A stretch of DNA of 64,000 nt from Cyclobacteriaceae bacterium (GTDB taxonomy: Bacteria; Bacteroidota; Bacteroidia; Cytophagales; Cyclobacteriaceae). The DNA is taken from the NCBI GenBank assembly GCA_022841475.1, contig JALHRJ010000013.1:1-64000 (forward strand). Reading direction: 5' to 3'. Both the position numbers and the translations under genes were made by a program. The notes beneath the pieces are model-generated. The model saw only the letters and a program-made list of their open reading frames with translations, made no database searches and was not told the origin of the DNA. Position 1 is the first letter of the stretch. Each line of letters begins with the position of its first letter. Below are positions 8,908 through 18,260 of this stretch, piece after piece.

Positions 8908-9312
8908 ATGAAAAAGATTTATTCAGTATTAACAGCCATCATAATCACGATAAGTGCTTATGCACAGTCGGATGAGAAGTTGCCGATTACTTCCGATTCA
9001 ACGGGGTATCAAAAATCAGATCAGAAACATGCTGATGGTTACATAATGAAGGGCGGCAAAATGATGTGTGTGAAAGATCAGAAAATGAGCTTGTTGAAGA
9101 ATGACACCACTTTGACCAACGGTACTATAGTTATGGCCAATGGAGATTATATAAGAAAAGGAGAAACTAAACAAATGTTTAAAGAAGGCCAGCATATGGA
9201 TCTAACAGGTAAAATGGTACCGATGACTAAGTCAAATGATCGGGTTGAGGAAGATGCCAGAAATAAGAGAATGTATTTAGTGACTGACACAATTAAAAAT
9301 AAGAAGAATTAG
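8908..9312 (+). CDS. Secreted DUF6799-type protein
   Basis: 134 aa with a signal peptide (YSVLTAIIITISAYAQ). The mature part has two imperfect copies of a DUF6799-like motif: DGYIMKGGKMMCVKDQKMSLLKN followed by LTNGTIVMANGDYIRKGE, then the third element LTGKMVPM. It is rich in Met and Lys, typical of this Bacteroidota family. Periplasmic location is predicted and function is unknown; Met-rich segments could bind copper(I), but no neighbouring copper genes support that. It lies in the same run of small stress-type genes as 8638-10045. Confidence 0.72.
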   Translation: MKKIYSVLTAIIITISAYAQSDEKLPITSDSTGYQKSDQKHADGYIMKGGKMMCVKDQKMSLLKNDTTLTNGTIVMANGDYIRKGETKQMFKEGQHMDLTGKMVPMTKSNDRVEEDARNKRMYLVTDTIKNKKN

Positions 9313-9388
9313 ACATCCACTGCTGGTTCTTATCGGCAGTTGTGTAGCAATAGCCCCCTTACTTCAATGATGTAAATAATGTCAGATT

Positions 9389-9508
9389 ATGAATAATATT
9401 TTCAGAGGATTACTTGCTGGTTACGGTGCAAAAAAATTGGGAGGTGGTTGTTTAGGAACTATTGTAGTTTTTATTCTAATCTGGGTGGTGTTGGGCCAAT
9501 GTGGCTAA
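9389..9508 (+). CDS. 39-aa membrane microprotein
   Basis: Short ORF starting at ATG 9389 and ending at TAA 9506-9508. It encodes an N-terminal RGLLAGYGAKKLGGGC segment followed by one strong membrane helix (TIVVFILIWVVLG) and a short QCG tail. The Gly-rich lead-in followed by a hydrophobic helix is of a kind I recognise from unannotated Bacteroidota small proteins, and it recalls the N-terminus of the YtxH protein at 22242. It lies between DUF6799 and DUF2383 genes on the same strand, which supports a real gene. No Shine-Dalgarno is evident. Function unknown. Confidence 0.6.
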   Translation: MNNIFRGLLAGYGAKKLGGGCLGTIVVFILIWVVLGQCG

Positions 9509-9539
9509 TGTTTTCAGATAAGTCAGGGGTTTAAACGGA

Positions 9540-9558
9540 AACTAAGAAGGTCTTAGTT
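9540..9558 (+). promoter_or_regulatory. Leader hairpin ahead of DUF2383 gene
   Basis: Perfect 8-bp inverted repeat AACTAAGA / TCTTAGTT with a 3-base loop, 25 bases upstream of the ATG at 9584. It could be an operator or a short mRNA leader stem. The second DUF2383 copy at 25478 does not show the same hairpin. Confidence 0.35.
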
Positions 9559-9583
9559 AATAGTACTTAAAATTTTATGAGAC

Positions 9584-10045
9584 ATGAATAACGAAAAGAC
9601 AGTAGACGTATTAAATTCGCTCATCGAAATTAATAACGACAGAATTGAAGGCTATGAGACTGCCTCAAAAGAAACTGAGGAAGATGATTTAAAAGAATTG
9701 TTTTCTCGTCTGATTAAAACCAGCACAAAATGTAAACAGGAACTCACCCAGACAGTCCTACGATTAGGAGGCACTCCCATAGAAGGAACAAAGATAGCTG
9801 GTAAGTTTTTCCGGACCTGGATGGACGTGAAGATTGCGTTAACTAGTGATGATCGCAAAGCCATACTAAACTCATGTGAATATGGTGAGGATGCTGCATT
9901 AAATACATATGAGGAAGCTCTGGAAAATGAAAGCGATTATCTTGATGAAGACCAACTAAATATGGTGGAAGATCAATTTCAATTGATTGAAGCAGACCAT
10001 GATGAGATTATAGATCTTAGGGATCAATTGGTAGTGCATGATTAG
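9584..10045 (+). CDS. DUF2383 (PA2169-type) ferritin-like four-helix protein, copy 1
   Basis: 153 aa, all-helical and acidic, no signal peptide. NEKTVDVLNSLIEINNDRIE is the typical opening of the DUF2383/PA2169 family, followed by the TASKET turn, a KFFRTWMDVK helix and NSCEYGEDAAL before the last helix. The fold is a ferritin-like four-helix bundle. Candidate metal-binding acids (E22, E53, E101-D103 and so on) recur at bundle positions, but I cannot confirm a di-iron site. Family members are usually induced by general stress. A paralogue, about two-thirds identical by eye, lies at 25478-25936. A bidirectional terminator follows at 10116-10147. Confidence 0.85.
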   Translation: MNNEKTVDVLNSLIEINNDRIEGYETASKETEEDDLKELFSRLIKTSTKCKQELTQTVLRLGGTPIEGTKIAGKFFRTWMDVKIALTSDDRKAILNSCEYGEDAALNTYEEALENESDYLDEDQLNMVEDQFQLIEADHDEIIDLRDQLVVHD

Positions 10046-10115
10046 GGATCTCTGTTAATTTTTGGATATGATGCAAAATCATTTTCCTATTTAAGTAAAG
10101 ATGCTTAGTTATAAA

Positions 10116-10147
10116 AAAAGGTGGTCTGGAAATAGACCACCTTTTAA
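10116..10147. terminator. Bidirectional intrinsic terminator
   Basis: A 12-bp perfect stem, AAAAGGTGGTCT / AGACCACCTTTT, with loop GGAAAT. A-tract and T-tract flanks allow it to end both the DUF2383 transcript from the left and katG from the right. Confidence 0.85.
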
Positions 10148-10208
10148 TTTGCATAACTATCAACGGCTCTTTCCTACCGTGTAATTAAGTGCACTGTGTT
10201 TTATTTTT

Positions 10209-12500
<2,292 letters not shown>

Positions 12501-12632
12501 TTATTGATTAATAAATTGTACTGAATGATGAGTTAATGTTATACTTTATACTGAATCGGAACAATGACTTACGTCATGTTACGGGTATTTCAGTTCAATT
12601 TTACGACCAGGATGATAATAAATCAAATTGAT

Positions 12633-12648
12633 TATCTTTATAAAGATA
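12633..12648. promoter_or_regulatory. 16-bp palindrome between katG and oxyR
   Basis: TATCTTTATAAAGATA is a perfect palindrome ending 12 bases before the oxyR ATG. A second short dyad, AATCAA-A-TTGATT, lies immediately before it (12621-12633). In the divergent katG-oxyR promoter these are candidates for OxyR binding or autoregulation. They do not match the E. coli OxyR consensus, and AT-rich palindromes occur by chance, so the assignment is tentative. Confidence 0.35.
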
Positions 12649-12660
12649 TAGCCATTGTCT

Positions 12661-13596
12661 ATGACCTTAACACAATTAGAATACATTATTGCCTTGGATA
12701 CCAGCCGTCATTTCGTTCAAGCTTCCGAGAAATGTTTCGTTACGCAGCCAACCCTAAGCATGCAGATACAAAAACTGGAAGAAGAGCTCGGCATCAGGAT
12801 TTTCGACAGAACTAAACAACCCGTTATTCCTACCGAACTAGGAGCGAAGGTTATCGCTCAGGCAAGGATTATTTTGCGAGAAGCAAATATGATTAAGCAG
12901 TTGATCCATGAACAAACGGATACTATGTCGGGCGAACTTCGCATTGGTATCATCCCAACGCTGGCGCCTTATCTGTTGCCTCCGCTCTTTAAGCAAATGC
13001 GCGAAAAATATCCACAGCTTCATCTAATCATTAAAGAAACGATCACTGAAGAAGTGATCAGCGAGTTAAAAAACAATCGCCTGGATTGTGGTTTAGTAGT
13101 TACCCCTTTACTAGACACTTCAATCAAAGAAGATGTTCTCTTTTATGAAGAATTATTTGTGTACGTATCCAGAAAGAATGCCCTCTATGATAAGAAGTAT
13201 GTGTTGGCTAGTGAGATTAAACCGGACCAACTGTGGTTATTGGAAGAGGGACATTGTTTTCGTTCTCAGATTTTGAATTTGTGCGAACTGCGAAAGAGCT
13301 CGGATTTTCATTTTAAATACGAAACCGGAAACATTGAAACGCTTAAGCGCATGGTGGACAAAAGTGATGGCATTACCATTTTGCCGGAGTTGGCTGTAAT
13401 GGAATTTAGTAAGGCTCAGATGAAACTGGTAAAGAGACTAAAAGAGCCAAGCCCGGCACGCGAAGTAAGCCTGGTTACCCACCGCGATCACATTAAAACC
13501 AAGCATCTTCAAATCTTGAAAGAAGAAATCCTCAAGATCGTACCTAAACAGATGCAGAAACTTCAGAACAAAAAGGTGTTGGAGATTAATTATTGA
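12661..13596 (+). CDS. oxyR: Hydrogen-peroxide-sensing LysR regulator OxyR
   Basis: 311 aa from the ATG at 12661 (an in-frame TTG two codons upstream is less likely). LysR helix-turn-helix: FVQASEKCFVTQPTLSMQI. In the sensing domain, the motif GHCFRSQILNLCELR carries the two redox cysteines. Counting from this ATG they fall at C199 and C208, the same numbers as in E. coli OxyR, which supports the start choice. The LxxxxGIxxLP-like segment (DGITILPELAV) is the usual C-terminal element. Peroxide oxidises the pair to a disulfide and activates targets; katG lies divergently 163 bases away. Confidence 0.94.
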   Translation: MTLTQLEYIIALDTSRHFVQASEKCFVTQPTLSMQIQKLEEELGIRIFDRTKQPVIPTELGAKVIAQARIILREANMIKQLIHEQTDTMSGELRIGIIPTLAPYLLPPLFKQMREKYPQLHLIIKETITEEVISELKNNRLDCGLVVTPLLDTSIKEDVLFYEELFVYVSRKNALYDKKYVLASEIKPDQLWLLEEGHCFRSQILNLCELRKSSDFHFKYETGNIETLKRMVDKSDGITILPELAVMEFSKAQMKLVKRLKEPSPAREVSLVTHRDHIKTKHLQILKEEILKIVPKQMQKLQNKKVLEINY

Positions 13597-13649
13597 AAGA
13601 TTTCATTTTATCCTCTTCACTATCATGTGTTGCACCACTTAGCTTAATA

Positions 13650-15089
13650 ATGTACTTTGACATTCCAAATTATCATCTTCTGATTCGAATTATTGGCGTC
13701 ATGATTTTCAGTGTAAAACTGAGCTTCCCACTTTACGCGCAACGTGTAGACTTTCAGAAGCTGGAAAAGCAACGGGTAATAGTGCTGACCGATATAACCA
13801 ATGAGCCGGATGATCAGGAATCTCTCGTTCGGTTTTTAGTATACGCTAATGAATATGACGTTGAGGGAATTATTGCTACTACTTCAGTTCACCTGAAAGA
13901 TAAGGTAAGGCAGGATAAAATTGAACAGTGTATTCAGGCTTATGGACAGGTAAGCGATAACTTAGAAAAGCATGCTACAGGGTTTCCATCGGCATCTTAT
14001 TTACTGAGTGTTACAAAATCACATTTACCATTGTATGGTATGAAAGGCGTTGGCGAGGGAAATGATAGCCCCGGTGCTGATTTAATAATCAATGCTGTAG
14101 ATAAAGCCGATGCCCGTTCATTGTGGATTAGTGTTTGGGGTGGTGCCAATTGCCTTGCGCAGGCGCTTTGGAAAATTAAAAATACCCGGAGTAGTGACGA
14201 AGTAAAAAAATTCATTGCTAAACTAAAGGTCTATACTATTTCTGATCAAGACGACTCTGGCAAGTGGATAAGAAATAATTTTCCGGATTTATTTTACATC
14301 GTGTCTCCCAGTTCTGAAAGTTGGGTGGAATACTACAAGGCTACCTGGACAGGCATCTCAGGTGACTTTCATTATAAAAATGGCCCCCTGTATAAGTTTG
14401 ATATGGTAAGCAATCCGTGGTTGCTGGAAAACATCATCAATAATCATGGACCCTTAGGAGCCCTGTATCCGAAGTTCGAATACATTATGGAGGGTGATAC
14501 GCCTTCCTTTATAGGGTTAATAAATAATGGATTGGGTAGTGCAATGAGTCCCTCGTATGGTGGTTGGTCAGGTCGCTATGACTATTTTAAATCTTATGCC
14601 GAGGTGAAGGAGATCTGGACTAATTCCATTCGATCGATTGATGCGGTTACGGTAGAAGGCAAAACGTATTATTCAGACCAGGCAACTATCTGGCGTTGGC
14701 GTGAGGCTTTTCAAAGCGACTTTGCTGCGCGAATGGATTGGTGTATTTCTCCCAGATACAAAGATGCGAATCATAACCCTGTTGTGGCGATCAACGATAA
14801 CCTTTCCAAAGATGTGGTTAATGTCAAAATTGCTGCGGGCAAAAATCTTAAACTTTCGGCTAAGGGAACAAAAGATCCCGATGGTAATAACGTTAGTTAT
14901 AAATGGTTCATTTATAAAGAAGCCGGTTTCTATACCGGCACATTGGCTCTTTCAAATACGGATCAGCAGGAAATTGAATTTGAAATGCCTGTAGTAAAAT
15001 CAGGAGAGAGCCTTCATATTATTTGTGAAGTTAAAGATGATGGCGTGCCAGCCTTATTCAGTTACCGGAGAGTTATTGTAACAAATTAA
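13650..15089 (+). CDS. Secreted DUF1593 / Sde182-type nucleoside-hydrolase-like protein
   Basis: 479 aa. An upstream TTG at 13593 overlaps the oxyR stop; the ATG at 13650 gives a plausible signal peptide (IRIIGVMIFSVKLSFPLYA), while an ATG at 13701 would leave a very short one. The segment VIVLTDITNEPDDQESLVRFLVY resembles the Asp-rich Ca2+ pocket of nucleoside hydrolases, and DUF1593 (first seen in the Saccharophagus cellulose-binding protein Sde182) has that fold. The C-terminal ~90 residues (DPDGNNVSYKWFIYKEAG) form an Ig-like Sde182 C-terminal domain. Family members occur in polysaccharide-degrading bacteria, but their substrate is unknown. It follows oxyR closely and may be read through from it. 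Confidence 0.8.
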   Translation: MYFDIPNYHLLIRIIGVMIFSVKLSFPLYAQRVDFQKLEKQRVIVLTDITNEPDDQESLVRFLVYANEYDVEGIIATTSVHLKDKVRQDKIEQCIQAYGQVSDNLEKHATGFPSASYLLSVTKSHLPLYGMKGVGEGNDSPGADLIINAVDKADARSLWISVWGGANCLAQALWKIKNTRSSDEVKKFIAKLKVYTISDQDDSGKWIRNNFPDLFYIVSPSSESWVEYYKATWTGISGDFHYKNGPLYKFDMVSNPWLLENIINNHGPLGALYPKFEYIMEGDTPSFIGLINNGLGSAMSPSYGGWSGRYDYFKSYAEVKEIWTNSIRSIDAVTVEGKTYYSDQATIWRWREAFQSDFAARMDWCISPRYKDANHNPVVAINDNLSKDVVNVKIAAGKNLKLSAKGTKDPDGNNVSYKWFIYKEAGFYTGTLALSNTDQQEIEFEMPVVKSGESLHIICEVKDDGVPALFSYRRVIVTN

Positions 15090-15106
15090 GCCTATTCGTG
15101 ATACGA

Positions 15107-16027
15107 TCAGCTGAATTTAATTTTCGTAAAAACCTGTAAATGCGGAAGAGTGAGTATTGCAATACCTATAAATAAATTGGATAATACCAACCACTCTGTT
15201 TCCGAAACACTAGATACGATTATCAGAAAGAATATTCCAACCCAGGCGAGGGTTGTAAAAGGAATAGCCTTTTTCATCAAAAAAAACCAACCTGCGAAAT
15301 CGTTGGCTAGTTTCATTTGTTTACGAATTAAATTAAAGGAGATAAAGGAATGCCAAAGCCCAAAATAGTATCCAAAACTAAGATAAAGGGGTAGCCAATA
15401 AATAATAGTAATTAACAACAAGCTTTGCGCCAAGAATTGAAAGGCTACCTTTTTTTTCCAACCAAGTCTGGAATGAATGTAAAAGAGAATAAATATGTTT
15501 AAGGCGAGCAGAAAGCAGCTATAAGGAAACAATAAGGTACCCCACTTCAACCAAAAAGTAGCACTTACTTTATTTTGAACTATCGTTTCAAGAATGGGTG
15601 CGGCCGAACTAATATGACTTGTTAAAATAAAAACAATTAAAAGAAAGCCATAAATAGTGTACAGTGCAGAATCCAACTTCGAAGCACTACGCAAGGGCCA
15701 ATCTATTTCACCAAAATGATAGGCTGCCATAATAAGAAACGCAATCAATGACAACGTTGGGAATATCCACCAGGCAATACCATAGCATATCATACTGAAA
15801 AGGTATTTGACCAGAAACTGTTGAATAGAAATTCTTTGATTACTATCGATGGAAGATTGTCGTTCAACAAAAAAGTCAAGCGACCCATGGGGAATACCTG
15901 TGAGTACAATAATAAAGATTAGAAAATAAAATTGAAACTCTTCCTCTATAGGAAATAAGTGTGCGCTCATTGCCAGCAACACCCCAAAACCTAATAGATA
16001 CTTTCTTATCTTTTCAAAGTCTAACAC
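15107..16027 (-). CDS. blh: Brp/Blh-type beta-carotene 15,15'-dioxygenase (retinal formation)
   Basis: 306 aa multi-pass membrane protein, start GTG at 16027. It carries the Blh histidine motifs GIPHGSLD (H47), AYHFGE (H104) and LWHSFISF (H226), which bind the catalytic iron. It cleaves beta-carotene to two retinals, the chromophore of the rhodopsin encoded 97 bases upstream on the same strand. The gene pair is the standard proteorhodopsin cassette. No carotenoid biosynthesis genes (crtEBIY) are in the window, so carotene must come from elsewhere in the genome. The hairpin between the two genes may lower blh expression relative to the opsin. Confidence 0.9.
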   Translation of the reverse strand: MLDFEKIRKYLLGFGVLLAMSAHLFPIEEEFQFYFLIFIIVLTGIPHGSLDFFVERQSSIDSNQRISIQQFLVKYLFSMICYGIAWWIFPTLSLIAFLIMAAYHFGEIDWPLRSASKLDSALYTIYGFLLIVFILTSHISSAAPILETIVQNKVSATFWLKWGTLLFPYSCFLLALNIFILFYIHSRLGWKKKVAFQFLAQSLLLITIIYWLPLYLSFGYYFGLWHSFISFNLIRKQMKLANDFAGWFFLMKKAIPFTTLAWVGIFFLIIVSSVSETEWLVLSNLFIGIAILTLPHLQVFTKIKFS

Positions 16028-16070
16028 GGTGCAATCGATTAGAAGTGTTTAGTATTTAAATAAAACCATG

Positions 16071-16095
16071 AAGGGGACTTTAAGCAAGTCCCCTT
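16071..16095 (-). terminator. Intercistronic hairpin between rhodopsin and blh
   Basis: A 10-bp perfect stem, AAGGGGACTT / AAGTCCCCTT, with a 5-base loop, located 30-54 bases after the rhodopsin stop. In the minus-strand transcript it is followed by CATGGTTTTATTT, a poor U-tract, so it may act as a partial terminator or an RNA-stabilising 3' structure that gives more opsin than Blh. Confidence 0.65.
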
Positions 16096-16124
16096 TATGT
16101 TTAAAACCTTCATGAATGTGATAC

Positions 16125-16868
16125 TTATGCCTTTACTGTAGACTTACTTGTAACGGCAATGCCATAAACCACTAAGCCAAAACCAATTTTATTGATGGCA
16201 TCCGCAATGTTATAGAACAAATCTACGTTTGATGCGCTCCAACCTAGTCCATCATTCAGCCAACCGCCAGGCATACACATGTATCCAATTGGATAAACGG
16301 CCCAACCTACCAATACAAACCACGCCAGGGTTTTGATTCCTCGGATTACTACGGGGTCGCCTGATTTCTTTGCTAATTGGGCTACTTCGCCTACCCATGC
16401 TGTATATAAAATGTATACATAACCGATTGTTGAAAGCACTCCCCAAATTACACTATGACTGGTAGATCCATCCGTGAAAGCTTCACCAATGTACCCTGTT
16501 ACCAACATCCAAACAGATGCAATGATCAGTTTCCATAGTAACGAAACTTTTGCACCTGCTGCCTTGGTTAATAAATAAAACTCCACGCACATTAATGGTA
16601 CAGTTAAGGTCCAGTCAATGTAACGCAACGCAGTTGGGGTTTGGCCAGTAGCCAAATAATAATCGCGCATGTAATAATAATGTACTGCAGCGATACCTGT
16701 TATTAATCCGGAAACTAATAGGGAGAGTTTCCATTTCCCTTCGACACTTCCTCTTTCTACAAAGAAGAAAACAGCCGCAGCTAACATCGCCATGTAGCCC
16801 GTGAAGAATGTAAATGCAATCGGATCATCCACTGGGATGGCCACGATATCAGATAGAATGGTGAACAT
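16125..16868 (-). CDS. Green-absorbing proton-pumping rhodopsin with antenna-type fenestration
   Basis: 247 aa seven-helix retinal protein. Helix C reads RYIDWTLTVPLMCVEFYLL: proton acceptor D85, T89 and donor E96 give the DTE motif of outward proton pumps. M93 is at the spectral-tuning site (Met is typical of Bacteroidota green types). H63 matches the His that pairs with the acceptor Asp in proteorhodopsin. The retinal Schiff-base lysine is K227 (ADAINKIGFG). In helix E (SVIWGVLST), G143 aligns with the Gly that opens a side window for a carotenoid antenna in xanthorhodopsin, where ordinary proteorhodopsin has Phe. It is co-oriented with blh and divergent from a flavin-reductase-like gene. 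Confidence 0.95.
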   Translation of the reverse strand: MFTILSDIVAIPVDDPIAFTFFTGYMAMLAAAVFFFVERGSVEGKWKLSLLVSGLITGIAAVHYYYMRDYYLATGQTPTALRYIDWTLTVPLMCVEFYLLTKAAGAKVSLLWKLIIASVWMLVTGYIGEAFTDGSTSHSVIWGVLSTIGYVYILYTAWVGEVAQLAKKSGDPVVIRGIKTLAWFVLVGWAVYPIGYMCMPGGWLNDGLGWSASNVDLFYNIADAINKIGFGLVVYGIAVTSKSTVKA

Positions 16869-16950
16869 ATTTATATTTTGTTTAAAGATTTTTAATAAAC
16901 AATAAACATGTTACGATTCACAATGTTCACAAGTATCACGCTGATAACTG

Positions 16951-16984
16951 ATCTAAATCAAAAATATTTTTATTTGATTTAGAT
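16951..16984. promoter_or_regulatory. Large inverted repeat in the rhodopsin promoter region
   Basis: Within the 303-base spacer 16869-17171 there is a perfect 12-bp inverted repeat, ATCTAAATCAAA and TTTGATTTAGAT, separated by a 10-base AT spacer. Its centre is about 99 bases upstream of the rhodopsin start. On the minus strand the left arm overlaps TATTTTTG (16959-16966), which fits the Bacteroidota -7 consensus TAnnTTTG, though no clear -33 TTG sits at the right distance. The geometry suggests a dimeric regulator covering the promoter. The rest of the spacer is AT-rich with no other feature. Confidence 0.55.
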
Positions 16985-17171
16985 AGTGTTAAACTTTATC
17001 GCTTTGGAGTTGAAAATATTAAACAAAAAATTCGCAAAAGGAGCTTTTCAAATGCGCTGCTTAAGAAAAAATGTATTCAATGGTAAAAAGTTTGAACTAA
17101 AATCAGGCGAATAATTTCAAAAAACAGCGCACGTTTTATAAACACTTTTTCATCTAGCGCATTAGTGAGTC

Positions 17172-17810
17172 ATGCAAATCATTTCATCCTCTACCATTCA
17201 AAGCTGGGAACGTTTTTACAGAGCCAATTTTATCAATAGTCTTACAGGCTTTAAATCAGTTAGTTTGATTGGTACCATCAATAAAAACGGACGACCTAAC
17301 CTTGGTGTATTCAGTAGTGTGGTTCATATCGGATCAGACCCTGCACTTGTTGGTTACATCAACAGACCTATACAAGCAGCACCTCATACCTTTGCCAACA
17401 TTCAGTCAACAGGCGTATACACGATCAATCACGTTCATCCTTTTTTTTTAGAACAAGCCCATCAGACTAGCGCTAAGTATCCGGAAGAAGTGAGCGAGTT
17501 TGACGAGGTGGGTCTTATTCCTGAATTTCTTGACGGCATCCCGGCTCCTTTTGTGAAAGAAAGTAGAGTAAAGTATGCGCTGTCTCTTGAAGAGATCATT
17601 CCGATCAAACTCAACAATACATTTCTGGTCATTGGAAAAATAAAGGAGGTGAAACTGGAAGAGAATATAGTATTGAAAGATGGTTTTCTGGAACTTGACA
17701 AAGCCTCGTCTTTGTGCAGCAACGGAATAGATGGGTATTATACCACTCAGTTAATTGATAGATATCGCTACGCCAAACCTGGTGCAAAAACTGAGAAGAT
17801 TAAAATTTAG
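17172..17810 (+). CDS. Flavin reductase-like FMN-binding split-barrel protein
   Basis: 212 aa, cytoplasmic. The fold is the flavin reductase-like split barrel: KSVSLIGTINKNGRPNLGVFSS is the FMN-binding N-terminal strand pair, followed by DPALVGYINRP and TGVYTINHV. These proteins use FMN to reduce small molecules or supply reduced flavin; no substrate can be assigned. It is divergent from the rhodopsin gene and could share the inverted-repeat operator at 16951-16984. Flavin proteins of this class are sometimes found near light-response genes, but that link is inference. Confidence 0.82.
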   Translation: MQIISSSTIQSWERFYRANFINSLTGFKSVSLIGTINKNGRPNLGVFSSVVHIGSDPALVGYINRPIQAAPHTFANIQSTGVYTINHVHPFFLEQAHQTSAKYPEEVSEFDEVGLIPEFLDGIPAPFVKESRVKYALSLEEIIPIKLNNTFLVIGKIKEVKLEENIVLKDGFLELDKASSLCSNGIDGYYTTQLIDRYRYAKPGAKTEKIKI

Positions 17811-18260
17811 AAATAAGCTATTCATGTTTAGCTGCTACAGGCAAATAAATCCACTCGTTAGTCGATCCTAAAAACTTCACATTATGTAAAGTTCAAAGAC
17901 GAATCCAACCCTATTCATCAAAATGTGTGATATATGTAAATTTATTCAACCCGGGTGTAATAAAATCAATTCACATAAATCCCACTTTTAATCTCTTATT
18001 CGGGCAGATATTTGATGATATTAATCGCCAAATTAAAAAATACTGCTGAAATGTTTTGAACGCAAAAGCGAAAATGCCCTATTGGTGTACGGAAAAAGCA
18101 GAAATGCTCCATAGTTGAGAGAACCTTTTCAATGGTTACCCAATCTTCCACCGGCTACACGGCTTTTGATGATGCAAGTCATCATTTAATAAGTCATGGA
18201 TTCATGACTTTCATAGAGAGGTCGTTTTATCATAAGCCTTACGATAAACAGTGACTAAAA
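17811..18260. other. Intergenic region with leader hairpins
   Basis: 450 bases without a gene. The first 350 show nothing recognisable. Just before the GT4 gene is a perfect hairpin AAGTCATG-GATT-CATGACTT at 18191-18210, preceded by a weaker TGATGA...TCATCA stem and followed by TTTATC...GATAAA around 18226-18250. These three adjacent dyads lie within 100 bases of the ATG at 18261 and could form a structured 5' leader or protein-binding sites for the alpha-glucan operon. Confidence 0.4.
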
